Of a stretch of DNA of 64,000 nt, positions 32,835 to 41,544 are shown piece by piece (positions within the stretch are counted from its first letter, which is position 1; the number at the start of each line of letters is the position of its first letter). The notes under the pieces were generated by a model. The model worked only from the letters and a program-made list of their open reading frames with translations, had not been told where the DNA came from and did not search any database. The translations under genes were made by a program, and so were the position numbers. The DNA is from Nisaea nitritireducens. Its GTDB lineage: Bacteria; Pseudomonadota; Alphaproteobacteria; Thalassobaculales; Thalassobaculaceae. Where the stretch lies: assembly GCF_014904795.1 (NCBI RefSeq), contig NZ_JACZFS010000033.1:1-64000 (forward strand), read 5' to 3'.

Positions 32835-33770
32835 TTAGCCGTCCAGTTCCTTGCTGAGAGCCGGAACGGCCTCGAACAGGTCAGCGACGAGGCCGTAATC
32901 GGCGACCTGGAAGATCGGCGCTTCCTCGTCCTTGTTGATGGCGACGATGACCTTGCTGTCCTTCATACCGGCAAGGTGCTGGATCGCGCCGGAAATACCG
33001 ACAGCGATATAGAGGTCCGGCGCCACGACCTTACCGGTCTGACCGACCTGGTAGTCGTTCGGCACGAAGCCCGCATCGACGGCGGCGCGCGAAGCACCGA
33101 CGGCGGCACCCAACTTGTCCGCGACCTCTTCCAGCATGGCAAAGTTCTCGCCGTTCTGCATGCCGCGACCGCCGGAGATGACGATCTTGGCGGAGGTCAG
33201 CTCCGGACGCTCCGAGCTGCTGAGCTCGGCACCGACATAGCTGCTGAGGCCGGCATCGCCCTTGGCATCAGCCGCTTCGACTGCGGCCGAGCCGCCTTCG
33301 GAGGCAGCGGCATCGAACGCCGTGGTCCGCACGGTGATGACTTTCACCGCATCGGAAGACTTCACGGTGGCCATCGCGTTACCGGCATAGATCGGACGCA
33401 CGAAGGTGTCCGCATCGACAACGCCGGAGATCTCGGAGATCTGCTGCACGTCGAGCAGGGCCGCAGCGCGCGGCAGCACGTTCTTGCCGAAGCTGGTGGC
33501 CGGGGCCAGAACATGGCTGTAACCGGCGGCGAGAGCCACCACCAGCGGCGCAACGTTTTCCGCCAGACCGTTGGCGTATTCCGCTGAGTCTGCATGCAGA
33601 ACCTTGGAGACACCGGCGATCTTGGCAGCGGCATCCGCGGCAGCGGCTGAACCGCTTCCGGCCACGAGCACGGTGATGTCGCCGCCGATTTCGGCAGCGG
33701 CGGTCACGGTATTCAGGGTGGCGGGAGCGATATCCGAATTATCGTGTTCGGCAACGACGAGAACGCTCAT
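32835..33770 (-). CDS. etfA: Electron transfer flavoprotein, alpha subunit
   Basis: A 311-residue FAD-binding subunit of ETF, which collects electrons from acyl-CoA dehydrogenases and passes them to ETF-quinone oxidoreductase. The C-terminal FAD site is present: [45 protein letters not shown] and [17 protein letters not shown]. Its ATG shares one base with the etfB TGA (TGATG), so translation is coupled. Confidence 0.95.
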   Translation of the reverse strand: MSVLVVAEHDNSDIAPATLNTVTAAAEIGGDITVLVAGSGSAAAADAAAKIAGVSKVLHADSAEYANGLAENVAPLVVALAAGYSHVLAPATSFGKNVLPRAAALLDVQQISEISGVVDADTFVRPIYAGNAMATVKSSDAVKVITVRTTAFDAAASEGGSAAVEAADAKGDAGLSSYVGAELSSSERPELTSAKIVISGGRGMQNGENFAMLEEVADKLGAAVGASRAAVDAGFVPNDYQVGQTGKVVAPDLYIAVGISGAIQHLAGMKDSKVIVAINKDEEAPIFQVADYGLVADLFEAVPALSKELDG

Positions 33771-34519
33771 CAGATCACCTTTGCTTCAGTACGCAGTTTC
33801 GAAACCAGCTCGGCGACGTCGGCAACCGTGACGCCGGCTTCGCGCTTGGCCGGTTCCTCGACCTTGAGGGTTTCGAGGCGCGGCGCCGGATCGACACCGA
33901 GATCGGCCGGCGAGAACTGGTCGATCGGCTTCTTCTTCGCCTTCATGATGTTCGGCAGCGAAGCGTAGCGCGGCTCGTTCAGACGCAAATCCGTCGTCAC
34001 GATGGCCGGCAGCTTGAGCGAGATGGTCTCGAGACCGCCATCGATCTCGCGGGTGACCTTGGCTTCGCCAGCACCCATCTCGATCTTCGAAGCGAAGGTC
34101 GCCTGACCCCAACCGAGCAGCGCGGCCAGCATCTGGCCGGTCTGGTTGGCGTCGTCATCGATGGCCTGCTTGCCCAGGATGACGAGTTCAGGCTGTTCCT
34201 TGTCGACCACGGCCTTCAGCATCTTGGCGACGGCCAGCGGTTCCAGGTCGCCGTCATGCAGCACGTGGATACCCCGGTCGGCGCCCATGGCGAGCGCGGT
34301 CCGGATGGTTTCCTGGCACTGCTGGGCACCCAGCGATACGGCGATAACCTCGGTCGCGGTCCCGGCTTCCTTGAGGCGGATGGCCTCTTCGACGGAAATC
34401 TCGTCGAACGGATTCATGGACATCTTGACGTTGGCGAGCTCGACCCCGGTCTGGTCCGCTTTCACACGAACCTTGACGTTGTAGTCGATGACCCGTTTGA
34501 CGGGTACGAGAACCTTCAT
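33770..34519 (-). CDS. etfB: Electron transfer flavoprotein, beta subunit
   Basis: A 249-residue AMP-binding subunit. Seen: [20 protein letters not shown] at the N-terminus, the conserved [33 protein letters not shown] and the recognition loop region [18 protein letters not shown]. It is the first gene of etfB-etfA, with a candidate promoter at 34561-34590 about 45 bases upstream. Confidence 0.95.
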   Translation of the reverse strand: MKVLVPVKRVIDYNVKVRVKADQTGVELANVKMSMNPFDEISVEEAIRLKEAGTATEVIAVSLGAQQCQETIRTALAMGADRGIHVLHDGDLEPLAVAKMLKAVVDKEQPELVILGKQAIDDDANQTGQMLAALLGWGQATFASKIEMGAGEAKVTREIDGGLETISLKLPAIVTTDLRLNEPRYASLPNIMKAKKKPIDQFSPADLGVDPAPRLETLKVEEPAKREAGVTVADVAELVSKLRTEAKVI

Positions 34520-34560
34520 GGCGACCCCGGTATAGATTTCAGTTTCAATAGCGGCACTCG

Positions 34561-34590
34561 GTCATAGGCGAAGCGTTTTTCGCCTGTCAA
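34561..34590 (-). promoter_or_regulatory. Promoter with spacer inverted repeat upstream of etfBA
   Basis: On the minus strand TTGACA (34585-34590), an 18-base spacer and TATGAC (34561-34566). The spacer is almost filled by a 7-bp inverted repeat, AGGCGAA and TTCGCCT with a 6-base gap, placed so that a bound protein would block polymerase. Confidence 0.55.
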
Positions 34591-34644
34591 GCTGACGCCG
34601 CCTCCTTATACCCTTTATCCGACATCCGGCAACTTGGCGGCTTT

Positions 34645-35214
34645 TCAACGATTTCCGCCCGGAACCCATAGCACGTCGCCTGCTCCGTCATCATTGATAT
34701 GCCGAGCAAGCACGAACAAATGGTCCGATAGACGGTTGATAAACTTGATAGCGACCGCACTGACAGCTTCTTCTTCAGCCAGTTCCGTCATCGCCCGTTC
34801 CGCCCGTCGCGCCACCGTGCGCGCCAGATGCAGATAGGCCGCGGCCGGCTTGCCACCCGGCAAAATAAAGGAATCCAGCGGTTTCAGCTTGTCATTCATG
34901 GCGTCGATCTCGCGTTCGAGGCGCTCGACCTGAGCTACATCGACGCGCAACGGCGGCCATTTCGGGTTTTCCTGCTCCGGCGTTGCCAGATCGGCACCGA
35001 GATCGAAGAGATCGTTCTGAATCCGGGCCAACATGGCATCCACCTCCGGATGCTCGCTCGTATGCAACCGGGCCAGCCCGATAATGCTGTTCGCTTCGTC
35101 GACGGAGCCATAGGCCTCAGGGCGAAACGCATGCTTCTTCACCCGGGTTCCATCGCCGAGAGACGTCTCTCCGGCATCCCCGCCGCGGGTGTAGATTTTG
35201 GTCAGCCTTACCAT
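34645..35214 (-). CDS. pduO: Cob(I)alamin adenosyltransferase, PduO type
   Basis: A 189-residue trimeric ATP:cob(I)alamin adenosyltransferase that makes coenzyme B12. The N-terminal ATP loop YTRGGDAGETSLGDGTRVKK is intact, as are SVDEANSIIGLAR and the C-terminal ARTVARRAERAM (catalytic Arg/Glu region) and INRLSDHLFVLAR. It provides the cofactor needed by NrdJ in this window. It lies upstream of etfBA on the same strand, 125 bases away with a separate promoter between, and after the HIG1-type gene. Confidence 0.93.
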   Translation of the reverse strand: MVRLTKIYTRGGDAGETSLGDGTRVKKHAFRPEAYGSVDEANSIIGLARLHTSEHPEVDAMLARIQNDLFDLGADLATPEQENPKWPPLRVDVAQVERLEREIDAMNDKLKPLDSFILPGGKPAAAYLHLARTVARRAERAMTELAEEEAVSAVAIKFINRLSDHLFVLARHINDDGAGDVLWVPGGNR

Positions 35215-35253
35215 CTGAACGCCCCCGAAACTATTTTGCGCAGAGCTGTCGCG

Positions 35254-35448
35254 TCAGCGGCTGATAGCCAGTGCGAGCATGAACAGAACGACCGCAACGA
35301 ATTGAAATAACACACGATATCGCATCAGCTTGTTCGAGCGCTGGGGAGCCCCCGGCCCGCCACGGGCCATGGACACGAGGCCGCCGAAGAGCGTGCCGAG
35401 CACGAGCAGCAGCGAACAGGCCATCAGGATGATTACAAAAACATTCAT
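35254..35448 (-). CDS. Twin-transmembrane HIG1-domain protein
   Basis: A 64-residue protein with two membrane helices (about 2-22 and 46-63) joined by a basic Gly-rich loop SMARGGPGAPQRSNKLMRYR. The RSNKLMRYRVLFQ segment is the core of the HIG1 (hypoxia-induced) domain, whose alphaproteobacterial members are linked to respiratory oxidases. The ATG at 35448 places the first helix at the N-terminus. It lies 39 bases before pduO, an order seen in many relatives. Confidence 0.8.
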   Translation of the reverse strand: MNVFVIILMACSLLLVLGTLFGGLVSMARGGPGAPQRSNKLMRYRVLFQFVAVVLFMLALAISR

Positions 35449-35734
35449 GCGCCCCATATAGAACGCAGAGGTAAGATTGACCAGTGCCGACGGTTCATGG
35501 CGGCAATCCGTCACAGCACAGACGCGAAACGATTTGACGCAAATGCCACTTAATTCCGATCCAAAATTTACGCCTTGTTAAACAATCGGACCGAGATCGA
35601 AACAGATTTAACATTTCGTAACTCCGTTATGAGTTGATTCGCCCCCTTTTTCCGAAATACACTTCCTGTACGGCCCCAAGATTTGCTATTCGAAGCCCGT
35701 GACCCCCAATTTGTAGTAGGATACCCGACTCCAG

Positions 35735-36445
35735 ATGCCTGACGATTCAGCCTTGAATTATGCAACTGCAAACTACAAAAACGATGCGATTTCAATTAAT
35801 TACAAGAAAAGTCAATCCTATATCGTCCCCTGTTCCAGCAGTTTCCGCGACCGTGTAACAGCATTTGCAGATTCACAAGGCGCCAGCGTCGCCGATCTGG
35901 CGCGCGGTGTGCTGCTCCTGGTGCCGAATGAGACCGTCATGGCGACGGACGACCCGGGAGAGCCCGCGCCTGACGACCGGGAAGTGGTGAAACTCCAGTC
36001 CGGACCGTCCAAAGGCCGCACCCTGCGCCGGAAACCACGTTTGCAGCTTCGCCTGCCGATCGGCTACGACATCGCTCGTTTGCGCCGGGCACTGGCTCTT
36101 GCGCTGAAGATGTCCGAGGGGGAGAGGACACTCAGTGTCGAGTCAGCCGATGATCGCAAGCAACGCAGCGACGACCGGGCAATCCGCACGCGACTTGAAG
36201 AAGATATCGAGCAATTACAGCGCATTATCGGCGATCTCGCGTTCGAGCCGCTGCGGGAGGGAATCTCCAGCCGGAGCGAGGCATTGCATGTCATGGGATT
36301 TGCTCCGACCGCTGTCCCGGACCAGAAAGCCATTCGCGGACGCTATCGTCGGCTGGCTCTGGTGTTCCATCCGGATTCCCCATTCGGCGATCATCAGCGC
36401 ATGAGCCAGCTCAACGAGGCTCTGGAGAAACTGACGCGTGCTTGA
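35735..36445 (+). CDS. J-domain protein with uncharacterised N-terminal region
   Basis: A 236-residue protein whose last 65 residues form a J domain with the diagnostic HPD (LVFHPDSPFGDHQRMSQLNEALEKL), so it should stimulate a DnaK-type chaperone. The N-terminal 45 residues include SFRDRVTAFADSQGASVADLARGVLLLV, a short helical region like a ribbon-helix-helix fold (listed in parts: VADLARGVLLLV). An Arg-rich middle (RRKPRLQLRLPIGYDIARLRRALALAL) follows. The 286 bases upstream of the gene are AT-rich with no gene and no recognisable signal. A terminator follows at 36544. Confidence 0.75.
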   Translation: MPDDSALNYATANYKNDAISINYKKSQSYIVPCSSSFRDRVTAFADSQGASVADLARGVLLLVPNETVMATDDPGEPAPDDREVVKLQSGPSKGRTLRRKPRLQLRLPIGYDIARLRRALALALKMSEGERTLSVESADDRKQRSDDRAIRTRLEEDIEQLQRIIGDLAFEPLREGISSRSEALHVMGFAPTAVPDQKAIRGRYRRLALVFHPDSPFGDHQRMSQLNEALEKLTRA

Positions 36446-36543
36446 CGCCAGTCCTCTTGACGGTTCCCCTGGGGCGCAATAGGTTCCGTTTCATGATTAA
36501 TTACGCATTCCGGCGCTTGGCCGGTCGAATTATCGGGCGAATT

Positions 36544-36585
36544 AGCAACCCGGTCCTCTGATAGGGCCGGGCAGTTGCTGTTTTC
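36544..36585 (+). terminator. Intrinsic terminator upstream of the ACT-like gene
   Basis: A long stem (agcaacccggtcc at 36544-36556 with gggccgggcagttgct at 36564-36579, few mismatches) is followed by gtttt. It lies about 100 bases after the J-domain gene and 36 bases before the ACT-like gene. It may end the first transcript or act as an attenuator of the second: a 22-codon leader frame from 36493 overlaps it. Confidence 0.75.
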
Positions 36586-36620
36586 CCTTATTCGACCCCC
36601 AAAGCCGGAGTGGTTTTGTC

Positions 36621-36938
36621 ATGCAAGACGTTGTTGCGTCTCAGTCTTTTCTCCCCAATACCTCCGAAACACGCACCGAAGCGGATGTGACCGCCTGCTT
36701 TTCCGTTCAGGCCGTCGCGGACCCCTCGGTGATGCCGCGCGTCCTAGAGCTTTTTGCCAAGCGCGGCCTGATTCCTGCTCGCTGGCACAGCGATCTCGGC
36801 GGCCGGCGCCGGGACGAGCTGACCATCGACCTGCAGGTCCAGGGCCTGACCCGTTCCCAGCGCGACCACACGGCGGCCATCCTGCGCGGCATGGTGTACG
36901 TGACGTCTGTTCTGGTATCGGAAAAGCGCTACTCCTGA
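36621..36938 (+). CDS. ACT-like domain protein
   Basis: A 105-residue protein whose core (ACFSVQAVADPSVMPRVLELFAKRGLIPARWHSDL, given here in parts: FSVQAVADPSVMPRVLELF and RDELTIDLQVQGL) follows the beta-alpha-beta-beta-alpha-beta order of ACT domains as in the small subunit of acetolactate synthase. It is short, with no catalytic part, so a regulatory or amino-acid-binding role is likely but unproven. It starts with an ATG at 36621, 36 bases after an intrinsic terminator, and lies 28 bases before the Nudix gene. Confidence 0.65.
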   Translation: MQDVVASQSFLPNTSETRTEADVTACFSVQAVADPSVMPRVLELFAKRGLIPARWHSDLGGRRRDELTIDLQVQGLTRSQRDHTAAILRGMVYVTSVLVSEKRYS

Positions 36939-36966
36939 TCCAACCCGCCGGCGGAAAGGTCTGCCG

Positions 36967-37815
36967 GTGAGCGGATACCTGCATTATCTGAAGGTCTGCA
37001 ACGCCTATAACCCGGCCGATTATCGTCCCTGGTCGATTTCAGGGACGACGATCGGGCAAGTCCGCCATCCGGTGGCCGAGCATCTGACCGGGTTCGGTTT
37101 TGCGGATCAGGGTAGCATCCTTACGCTACCGCCGGCCTCGTTCGAGGAGCTGAGCGGAACCCTGGAGACAGCGGCCGACGGATTGCGCGCGGCCGGTCTC
37201 GCGGCAAAGCCCCGGGACGAGCTTTACCCGCTGCTCGCCCATCCGGACAGCGCACCCCTGGCCGCTCTCGACCGGGGCGCCGCCACCGAATTCGGCATCC
37301 TGAACAGGGGCTTCCACCTGAACGGCATTGTCCGGCGCGTGGACGGGACGTTCATGTGGGTCGCCCGGCGCGCCCGCAACAAGGCGACCTATCCCGGCAA
37401 GCTGGACAACATGGTCGCAGGCGGCCACCCGCTCGGCATCTCGCCCTTCGACAATCTGCTGAAGGAATGCCACGAGGAAGCAGGCATTCCGCCGGAGATC
37501 GCCGCGACAGCACGACCGACCGGCACCATCAGTTACCAGATGGCCGTTCCCTCGGGCCTGCGGCGCCACATGTTCTACACCTACGATCTGGAGCTGGATC
37601 CCGGCTTCGTCCCGCAGCCGATAGACGGCGAGGTCGAGAGCTTCGAGCTGCTGCCCATCGGTCAGGTCATGGAGATCGTCGAGAACGACCCGGATGCCTT
37701 CAAATACAACTGCAACCTCGCGATCATCGACTTCCTGGTCCGGCACGGATTCATCGCGCCTGACCATCCGGATTATTTCGAGATCGCATCGGGTTTGCGC
37801 CGCCCCCTGCTATGA
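36967..37815 (+). CDS. DUF4743 Nudix hydrolase
   Basis: A 282-residue protein with an N-terminal DUF4743 region (about 1-115) and a C-terminal Nudix domain. The Nudix box is divergent: GGHPLGISPFDNLLKECHEEAGI keeps the Glu-rich helix (LKECHEEAG) that binds metal. This architecture is known from plant and fungal Nudix proteins and bacterial relatives proposed to act on damaged thiamine or related pyrophosphates; here the substrate is unknown. Start is a GTG at 36967, shortly after ggcggaaaggtctgccg. Probably co-transcribed with the ACT-like gene. Confidence 0.82.
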   Translation: MSGYLHYLKVCNAYNPADYRPWSISGTTIGQVRHPVAEHLTGFGFADQGSILTLPPASFEELSGTLETAADGLRAAGLAAKPRDELYPLLAHPDSAPLAALDRGAATEFGILNRGFHLNGIVRRVDGTFMWVARRARNKATYPGKLDNMVAGGHPLGISPFDNLLKECHEEAGIPPEIAATARPTGTISYQMAVPSGLRRHMFYTYDLELDPGFVPQPIDGEVESFELLPIGQVMEIVENDPDAFKYNCNLAIIDFLVRHGFIAPDHPDYFEIASGLRRPLL

Positions 37816-37839
37816 GCTGGCGCCTCGCATCCTGTTGGA

Positions 37840-38091
37840 TCACGCGGCAGACATACCGGCGATCATCGCCCCGAATGCTACAATGTGGATCAGCATGATT
37901 GCACGGTCGTTCCAAAGCATTCCCACCGCAAACCAGCCGATCACACCGACCAGAAAAAGATAGAGATTCCAAGGCGTCCAGCCGAATCCCGTGGCCGCGT
38001 AGCCGAAAATCTGGATAATGGAGGCCGCCCATTTCAACGCAAATGCAGCGCGCGCAGGGGACGCCTGAGCGACGACCGCATCAGACGGCAC
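37840..38091 (-). CDS. Small membrane protein (DUF6552-like)
   Basis: An 83-residue protein with two or three hydrophobic segments (IIQIFGYAATGFGWTPWNLY, FLVGVIGWFAVGMLW and IMLIHIVAFGAMIAGM) and an acidic/basic WNDRA turn between. It matches the look of the DUF6552 family; membership is from memory of pattern only. It starts 11 bases inside the 3' end of the SDR gene (overlap 38081-38091), so translational coupling is likely. Convergent with the Nudix gene. Confidence 0.65.
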   Translation of the reverse strand: MPSDAVVAQASPARAAFALKWAASIIQIFGYAATGFGWTPWNLYLFLVGVIGWFAVGMLWNDRAIMLIHIVAFGAMIAGMSAA

Positions 38092-38785
38092 GGGTCAGAC
38101 CTCCATCAATTCGCAAATTCTGCCCTGTCATATATCCACCTTGATCCGAGGCCAGCCATGAGATCAGTGAGGAAACTTCCTCGGCATGGCCATAACGGCC
38201 GAGCGGGATACGTGCCTTGCGATCCTCGGTTTCGGGCAGACTGTCGATGAAGCCCGGAAGAACGTTGTTCATCCGGATATTGTCGGCCGCGTACCGGTCC
38301 GCATAAAGCTTGGAGAAAGCGGCCAGACCGGCCCGGAACACCCCGGATGTCGGGAACAGCGGATCGGGCTCGAAAGCGGCGAAGGTCGAGATATTGATGA
38401 TCGCGCCGCCGCCCTGTGCCTGCATCAGCGGCGTTACCAGACGGGTCGGACGGACGACGTTCAGCAGATAAACCTCCATCCCGTCGTGCCAATCCTCATC
38501 CGTCAGATCCAGAACCGGCCCCTTCGGACCGTGTCCGGCAGAGTTCACCAGCACATCGACCCGTCCCCAGCGCTCGACGGCGCCATCGACCAGACGCTTC
38601 AGATCCTCGACCGACCGGTTCGAGCCGGTCACGCCGAAACCGCCCAGCTCTTCGGCGAGAGCTTCGCCCTTACCGGACGAAGAGAGGATACCGACGCGAA
38701 ACCCGTCCGCCGCCAGCCGGCGCGCCGCATCTGCGCCCATTCCGCTGCCACCAGCCGTAACCAATGCAATTTTTTCTACAGACAT
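38081..38785 (-). CDS. SDR-family protein with degenerate catalytic motif
   Basis: A 234-residue Rossmann protein of the short-chain dehydrogenase fold. The cofactor turn is TAGGSGMG (residues 10-17) instead of TGxxxGxG. NSAG at 81-84 and Ser133 (INIS) are kept. The YxxxK pair is lost: Ser147 and Arg151 occupy those places in PTSGVFRAGLAAFSKL. The C-terminal part NVLPGFI and QNLRIDGGLTRAV is normal. It may bind NAD(P) without classic SDR chemistry, or belong to a branch using another acid. Divergent from the LysR gene at 38840, likely its regulator. Confidence 0.8.
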   Translation of the reverse strand: MSVEKIALVTAGGSGMGADAARRLAADGFRVGILSSSGKGEALAEELGGFGVTGSNRSVEDLKRLVDGAVERWGRVDVLVNSAGHGPKGPVLDLTDEDWHDGMEVYLLNVVRPTRLVTPLMQAQGGGAIINISTFAAFEPDPLFPTSGVFRAGLAAFSKLYADRYAADNIRMNNVLPGFIDSLPETEDRKARIPLGRYGHAEEVSSLISWLASDQGGYMTGQNLRIDGGLTRAV

Positions 38786-38839
38786 TGGACTTTTCCTTCG
38801 GGAGAATTTTCCTGTTAAAGGAGTATATGCGCGCAGTAA

Positions 38840-39781
38840 ATGGCTCGAGCCAGTCAGTTCCTCTACCTCATGAAAGTAGAAATTCTATTGGCTAAAAAAC
38901 TCCATCTTCCACCGGTCAATGCGCTGAAAGCCTTCGACGCCGCCGGGCGTCATCTGAACTTCCGGGCCGCTGCGGAAGAGCTGGGGGTTTCCCAGGGCGC
39001 CGTCGCGCAACAGATTCGCGGTCTTGAAGCACATCTCGGCCTCAAGCTGTTCGACCGGCATTCCAAGGGGCTTGCCTTCACGGCCGAGGGACGTGGATAT
39101 CACCAGCAGGTCAGCGCCGCCTTTGCCATGCTGCAGGAGGCGACACTCCGGCTGGCCCCCACGCCATCCAAGGTGACGATCAGCGTCACGCCGACTTTCG
39201 CCGCCAAGTGGCTGATACCGAACCTGCCAAGCCTGACCGCGCGCCACCCGGAAATAGACTTGCGGGTTCTCGCAACCGATAGCGTACTGAGCTTTCATGG
39301 CGACGGCATCGACCTCGCAATCCGTCAAGGTTCGCCTCCCTTCGGGGCTGCCATCGATGCCCGGCTTCTGTTCCATGGCAATATTGTCGCGATTGCCGCT
39401 CCTGCCCTGGTGCAGGGGCGGGATCTGCCACTCTCGGCACATGACTTCAGCGCGCTCCCGCTGCTGCAGGACACACATGATCTGTGGCCCGCTTTTCTGC
39501 GGGAGGTGCTCGGGGTCAGCGACTGGGCGGGAAAGAACAGACTGAGTTTCAGTCAGACCTCGCTCAGCATCGATGCGGCGCTGGCCGGTCAGGGCATTGC
39601 CCTGGCCAGCCGCTTTCTGGTGGAGCAGGATTTTCTGGCAGGACGACTGGTTGAGGTTGCGGACGGCTCTTTCAATGGTGGGCGGGACTTTCATCTGCTC
39701 GCACAGAAGAGCACTACCCGTCCGCCGGCCGTGACGGCCGTGATGGAATGGCTTCTCGGCAAGAGCGAGAGGCAAAACTGA
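38840..39781 (+). CDS. GcvA-like LysR regulator
   Basis: A 313-residue LysR protein. The start of the DNA-binding domain LPPVNALKAFDAAGRHLNFRAAAEELGVSQGAVAQQIRGLE (core AAEELGVSQGAVAQQ) is typical of the GcvA subgroup, and the effector domain follows from about residue 110. ATG 38840 or ATG 38870 are both possible starts; conserved sequence begins only near residue 22. It is divergent from the SDR gene with 54 bases between the starts, suggesting that it controls the SDR/membrane-protein pair. Confidence 0.85.
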   Translation: MARASQFLYLMKVEILLAKKLHLPPVNALKAFDAAGRHLNFRAAAEELGVSQGAVAQQIRGLEAHLGLKLFDRHSKGLAFTAEGRGYHQQVSAAFAMLQEATLRLAPTPSKVTISVTPTFAAKWLIPNLPSLTARHPEIDLRVLATDSVLSFHGDGIDLAIRQGSPPFGAAIDARLLFHGNIVAIAAPALVQGRDLPLSAHDFSALPLLQDTHDLWPAFLREVLGVSDWAGKNRLSFSQTSLSIDAALAGQGIALASRFLVEQDFLAGRLVEVADGSFNGGRDFHLLAQKSTTRPPAVTAVMEWLLGKSERQN

Positions 39782-39796
39782 AGCGTCAAACGCTGA

Positions 39797-40423
39797 TCAG
39801 ATCGCCGTTTCCGGCCGGACGCCCGGATGATTGGCGGGATGAGCCGGCGGTCCGCCAGGAGCTTCCGGGATCGCAAGATCGCCCGCCAGCATGGCATCCA
39901 CCGTCCGCAGCAAGGTGCCAAGGCGCCGATCCGGCATCCCGAGTTCGACCAGATGAGCAACTGTGTTGGCCAGATAATCCCGGCATGGCCCGGCGGTCCC
40001 GACACCCTGGATCACCAGGGCCGCCCGCTGTTCGACCGTCAGGTCCGCCGCGTATTGCGCATGGGCACGATCCACGACATAGGACTGGGCCACGACGCGG
40101 CGGTCGGACATGGAATCGATGACCGGCAGGTAACGAGGATCGTAAACGCCTGTGATCATTTCCCGCTCATGCAGATAATCCAGCACGGCGGATCTGTCTT
40201 CGGATGCGATCCGGTAGGCAATACCGCGGCAGGACCCGCCCCGGTCGAGCCCGAGCACCAGTCCCGGCCGCTCAGGCGTGCCGCGATACCTGTGCGACCA
40301 GACACAGAAATCGCGATGATACCCATTGAGCCGGACCGGCAAACGCTCCACATAGTCGAAGCCCGGCCGCCACATCAGCGAGCCGTAGCCGAAAACCCAT
40401 AGATCGCCGCTGTCGGTAGTCAT
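39797..40423 (-). CDS. chaC: ChaC-type glutathione-specific gamma-glutamylcyclotransferase
   Basis: A 208-residue cytosolic enzyme that cleaves the gamma-glutamyl group of glutathione to 5-oxoproline. The family start WVFGYGSLMWRPGF contains the substrate-binding YGSL loop, and the catalytic Glu is in YLHEREMITGVY. YVVDRAHAQYAADLT and GTAGPCRDYLANTVAHLVELG complete the pattern. The ATG at 40423 begins 7 residues before the YGSL strand; longer upstream readings add Ser/Arg-rich sequence without family match. Convergent with the LysR gene. Confidence 0.9.
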   Translation of the reverse strand: MTTDSGDLWVFGYGSLMWRPGFDYVERLPVRLNGYHRDFCVWSHRYRGTPERPGLVLGLDRGGSCRGIAYRIASEDRSAVLDYLHEREMITGVYDPRYLPVIDSMSDRRVVAQSYVVDRAHAQYAADLTVEQRAALVIQGVGTAGPCRDYLANTVAHLVELGMPDRRLGTLLRTVDAMLAGDLAIPEAPGGPPAHPANHPGVRPETAI

Positions 40424-40458
40424 ATCTTTCGGGACACTCGGGAAGTAATTTGCACCAG

Positions 40459-41544
40459 ATGACCAACGAGATAACCACACCACCGGCGCCGCACAAGAGC
40501 CCGCGACGCATCGGTACCGTTCTTTCCTTCGTGCTGGCGCTCGCGGTGCTGACCTATGTCGGCAACTGGTTCGCCGCCGCGTTCTGGCTGGAAGGCCGGA
40601 TCGAGGACTGGGCTGCCGCAGAACGCGCCAAGGGCAACGAGATCGCTTACGGCACATTACGCTTCGAGGGTTTTCCCTTCGAGATGAGCATCCTTGCGCC
40701 TGACGTTCTCTACCAACGGAACCGGGAAGCCGTGGTCGAAACAGTGGCGACCGACCGGCTGCGGCTGTCCGCCAAGCCCTGGGCGCCGCTCGATCTGACG
40801 CTGACGGCGGAGAACGGCCTGACCGCGGTCCAGAAGGCCCCCGCGCAAGGCACAACGGTGACCCTGACATCGGCGCCCGATACCACGATCAATGCCAAGT
40901 TCTACAATTCAGGGGTGCTGGAGCATGCCCGGCTGAGTGCTGCCAGCGGCCGGCTGGTCTCGCATCGGGAGGGCGATCCCGTCGGCCCGCGCGAAGCCGC
41001 CAGGCTCGGCGCAACAACCGCGACACTGGATCAGGCCGACAGCGTTGCCAGCCATACGGATGCGTCGGCCGTCGTCAGCCTCACCACCGCCCGTCTGGAA
41101 ACGCCCGCCCTGAAGCAGCTCGGCACAGCGGCAGACCATGCCAGGCTCTCTCTCGAAGCGACTCTGCGCGGCGCGCTTTCCGGCACCGATGCAACGGATC
41201 TTGCGCTTTGGCGGGATGCGGGCGGAACCGTCGACATCGACCGCTTCACGCTGTCGCTCGACCCGGTGGCGCTGAAACTGAACGCGACACTCGCGCTGGA
41301 TCAGCTGCTCCGTCCGGAAGGTGCGGGCACCCTGGAAATCAAGGGGTTCGATGAAGTCATAGAAGACCTCATCAGCGCCGGTCATCTGACCCGGGACGCC
41401 GCCGAAGTTGCCCGCCTCGTGCTGGGCGCCTTCAGCCGCAACAGCGGCACAGACGGAACCCGTGTCGTCAGCATGCCGGTCTCGGCACAGAACGGACGCG
41501 TCAGCGCCGGTCCCTTCACCTTATTCCGGTTTCCTGCCTTCTGA
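40459..41544 (+). CDS. DUF2125 envelope protein
   Basis: A 361-residue protein with one N-terminal membrane helix (about 17-42, VLSFVLALAVLTYVGNWFAA) and a periplasmic DUF2125 domain (GNEIAYGTLRFEGFPFEMSI, the conserved FxGFP motif, then later GTVDIDRFTLSL). DUF2125 proteins are alphaproteobacterial and of unknown function; the fold resembles AsmA-like lipid-transfer beta structures. ATG 40459 is used; TTG 40450 is possible. Its 3' end overlaps the convergent prephenate dehydrogenase gene by 24 bases. Confidence 0.82.
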   Translation: MTNEITTPPAPHKSPRRIGTVLSFVLALAVLTYVGNWFAAAFWLEGRIEDWAAAERAKGNEIAYGTLRFEGFPFEMSILAPDVLYQRNREAVVETVATDRLRLSAKPWAPLDLTLTAENGLTAVQKAPAQGTTVTLTSAPDTTINAKFYNSGVLEHARLSAASGRLVSHREGDPVGPREAARLGATTATLDQADSVASHTDASAVVSLTTARLETPALKQLGTAADHARLSLEATLRGALSGTDATDLALWRDAGGTVDIDRFTLSLDPVALKLNATLALDQLLRPEGAGTLEIKGFDEVIEDLISAGHLTRDAAEVARLVLGAFSRNSGTDGTRVVSMPVSAQNGRVSAGPFTLFRFPAF

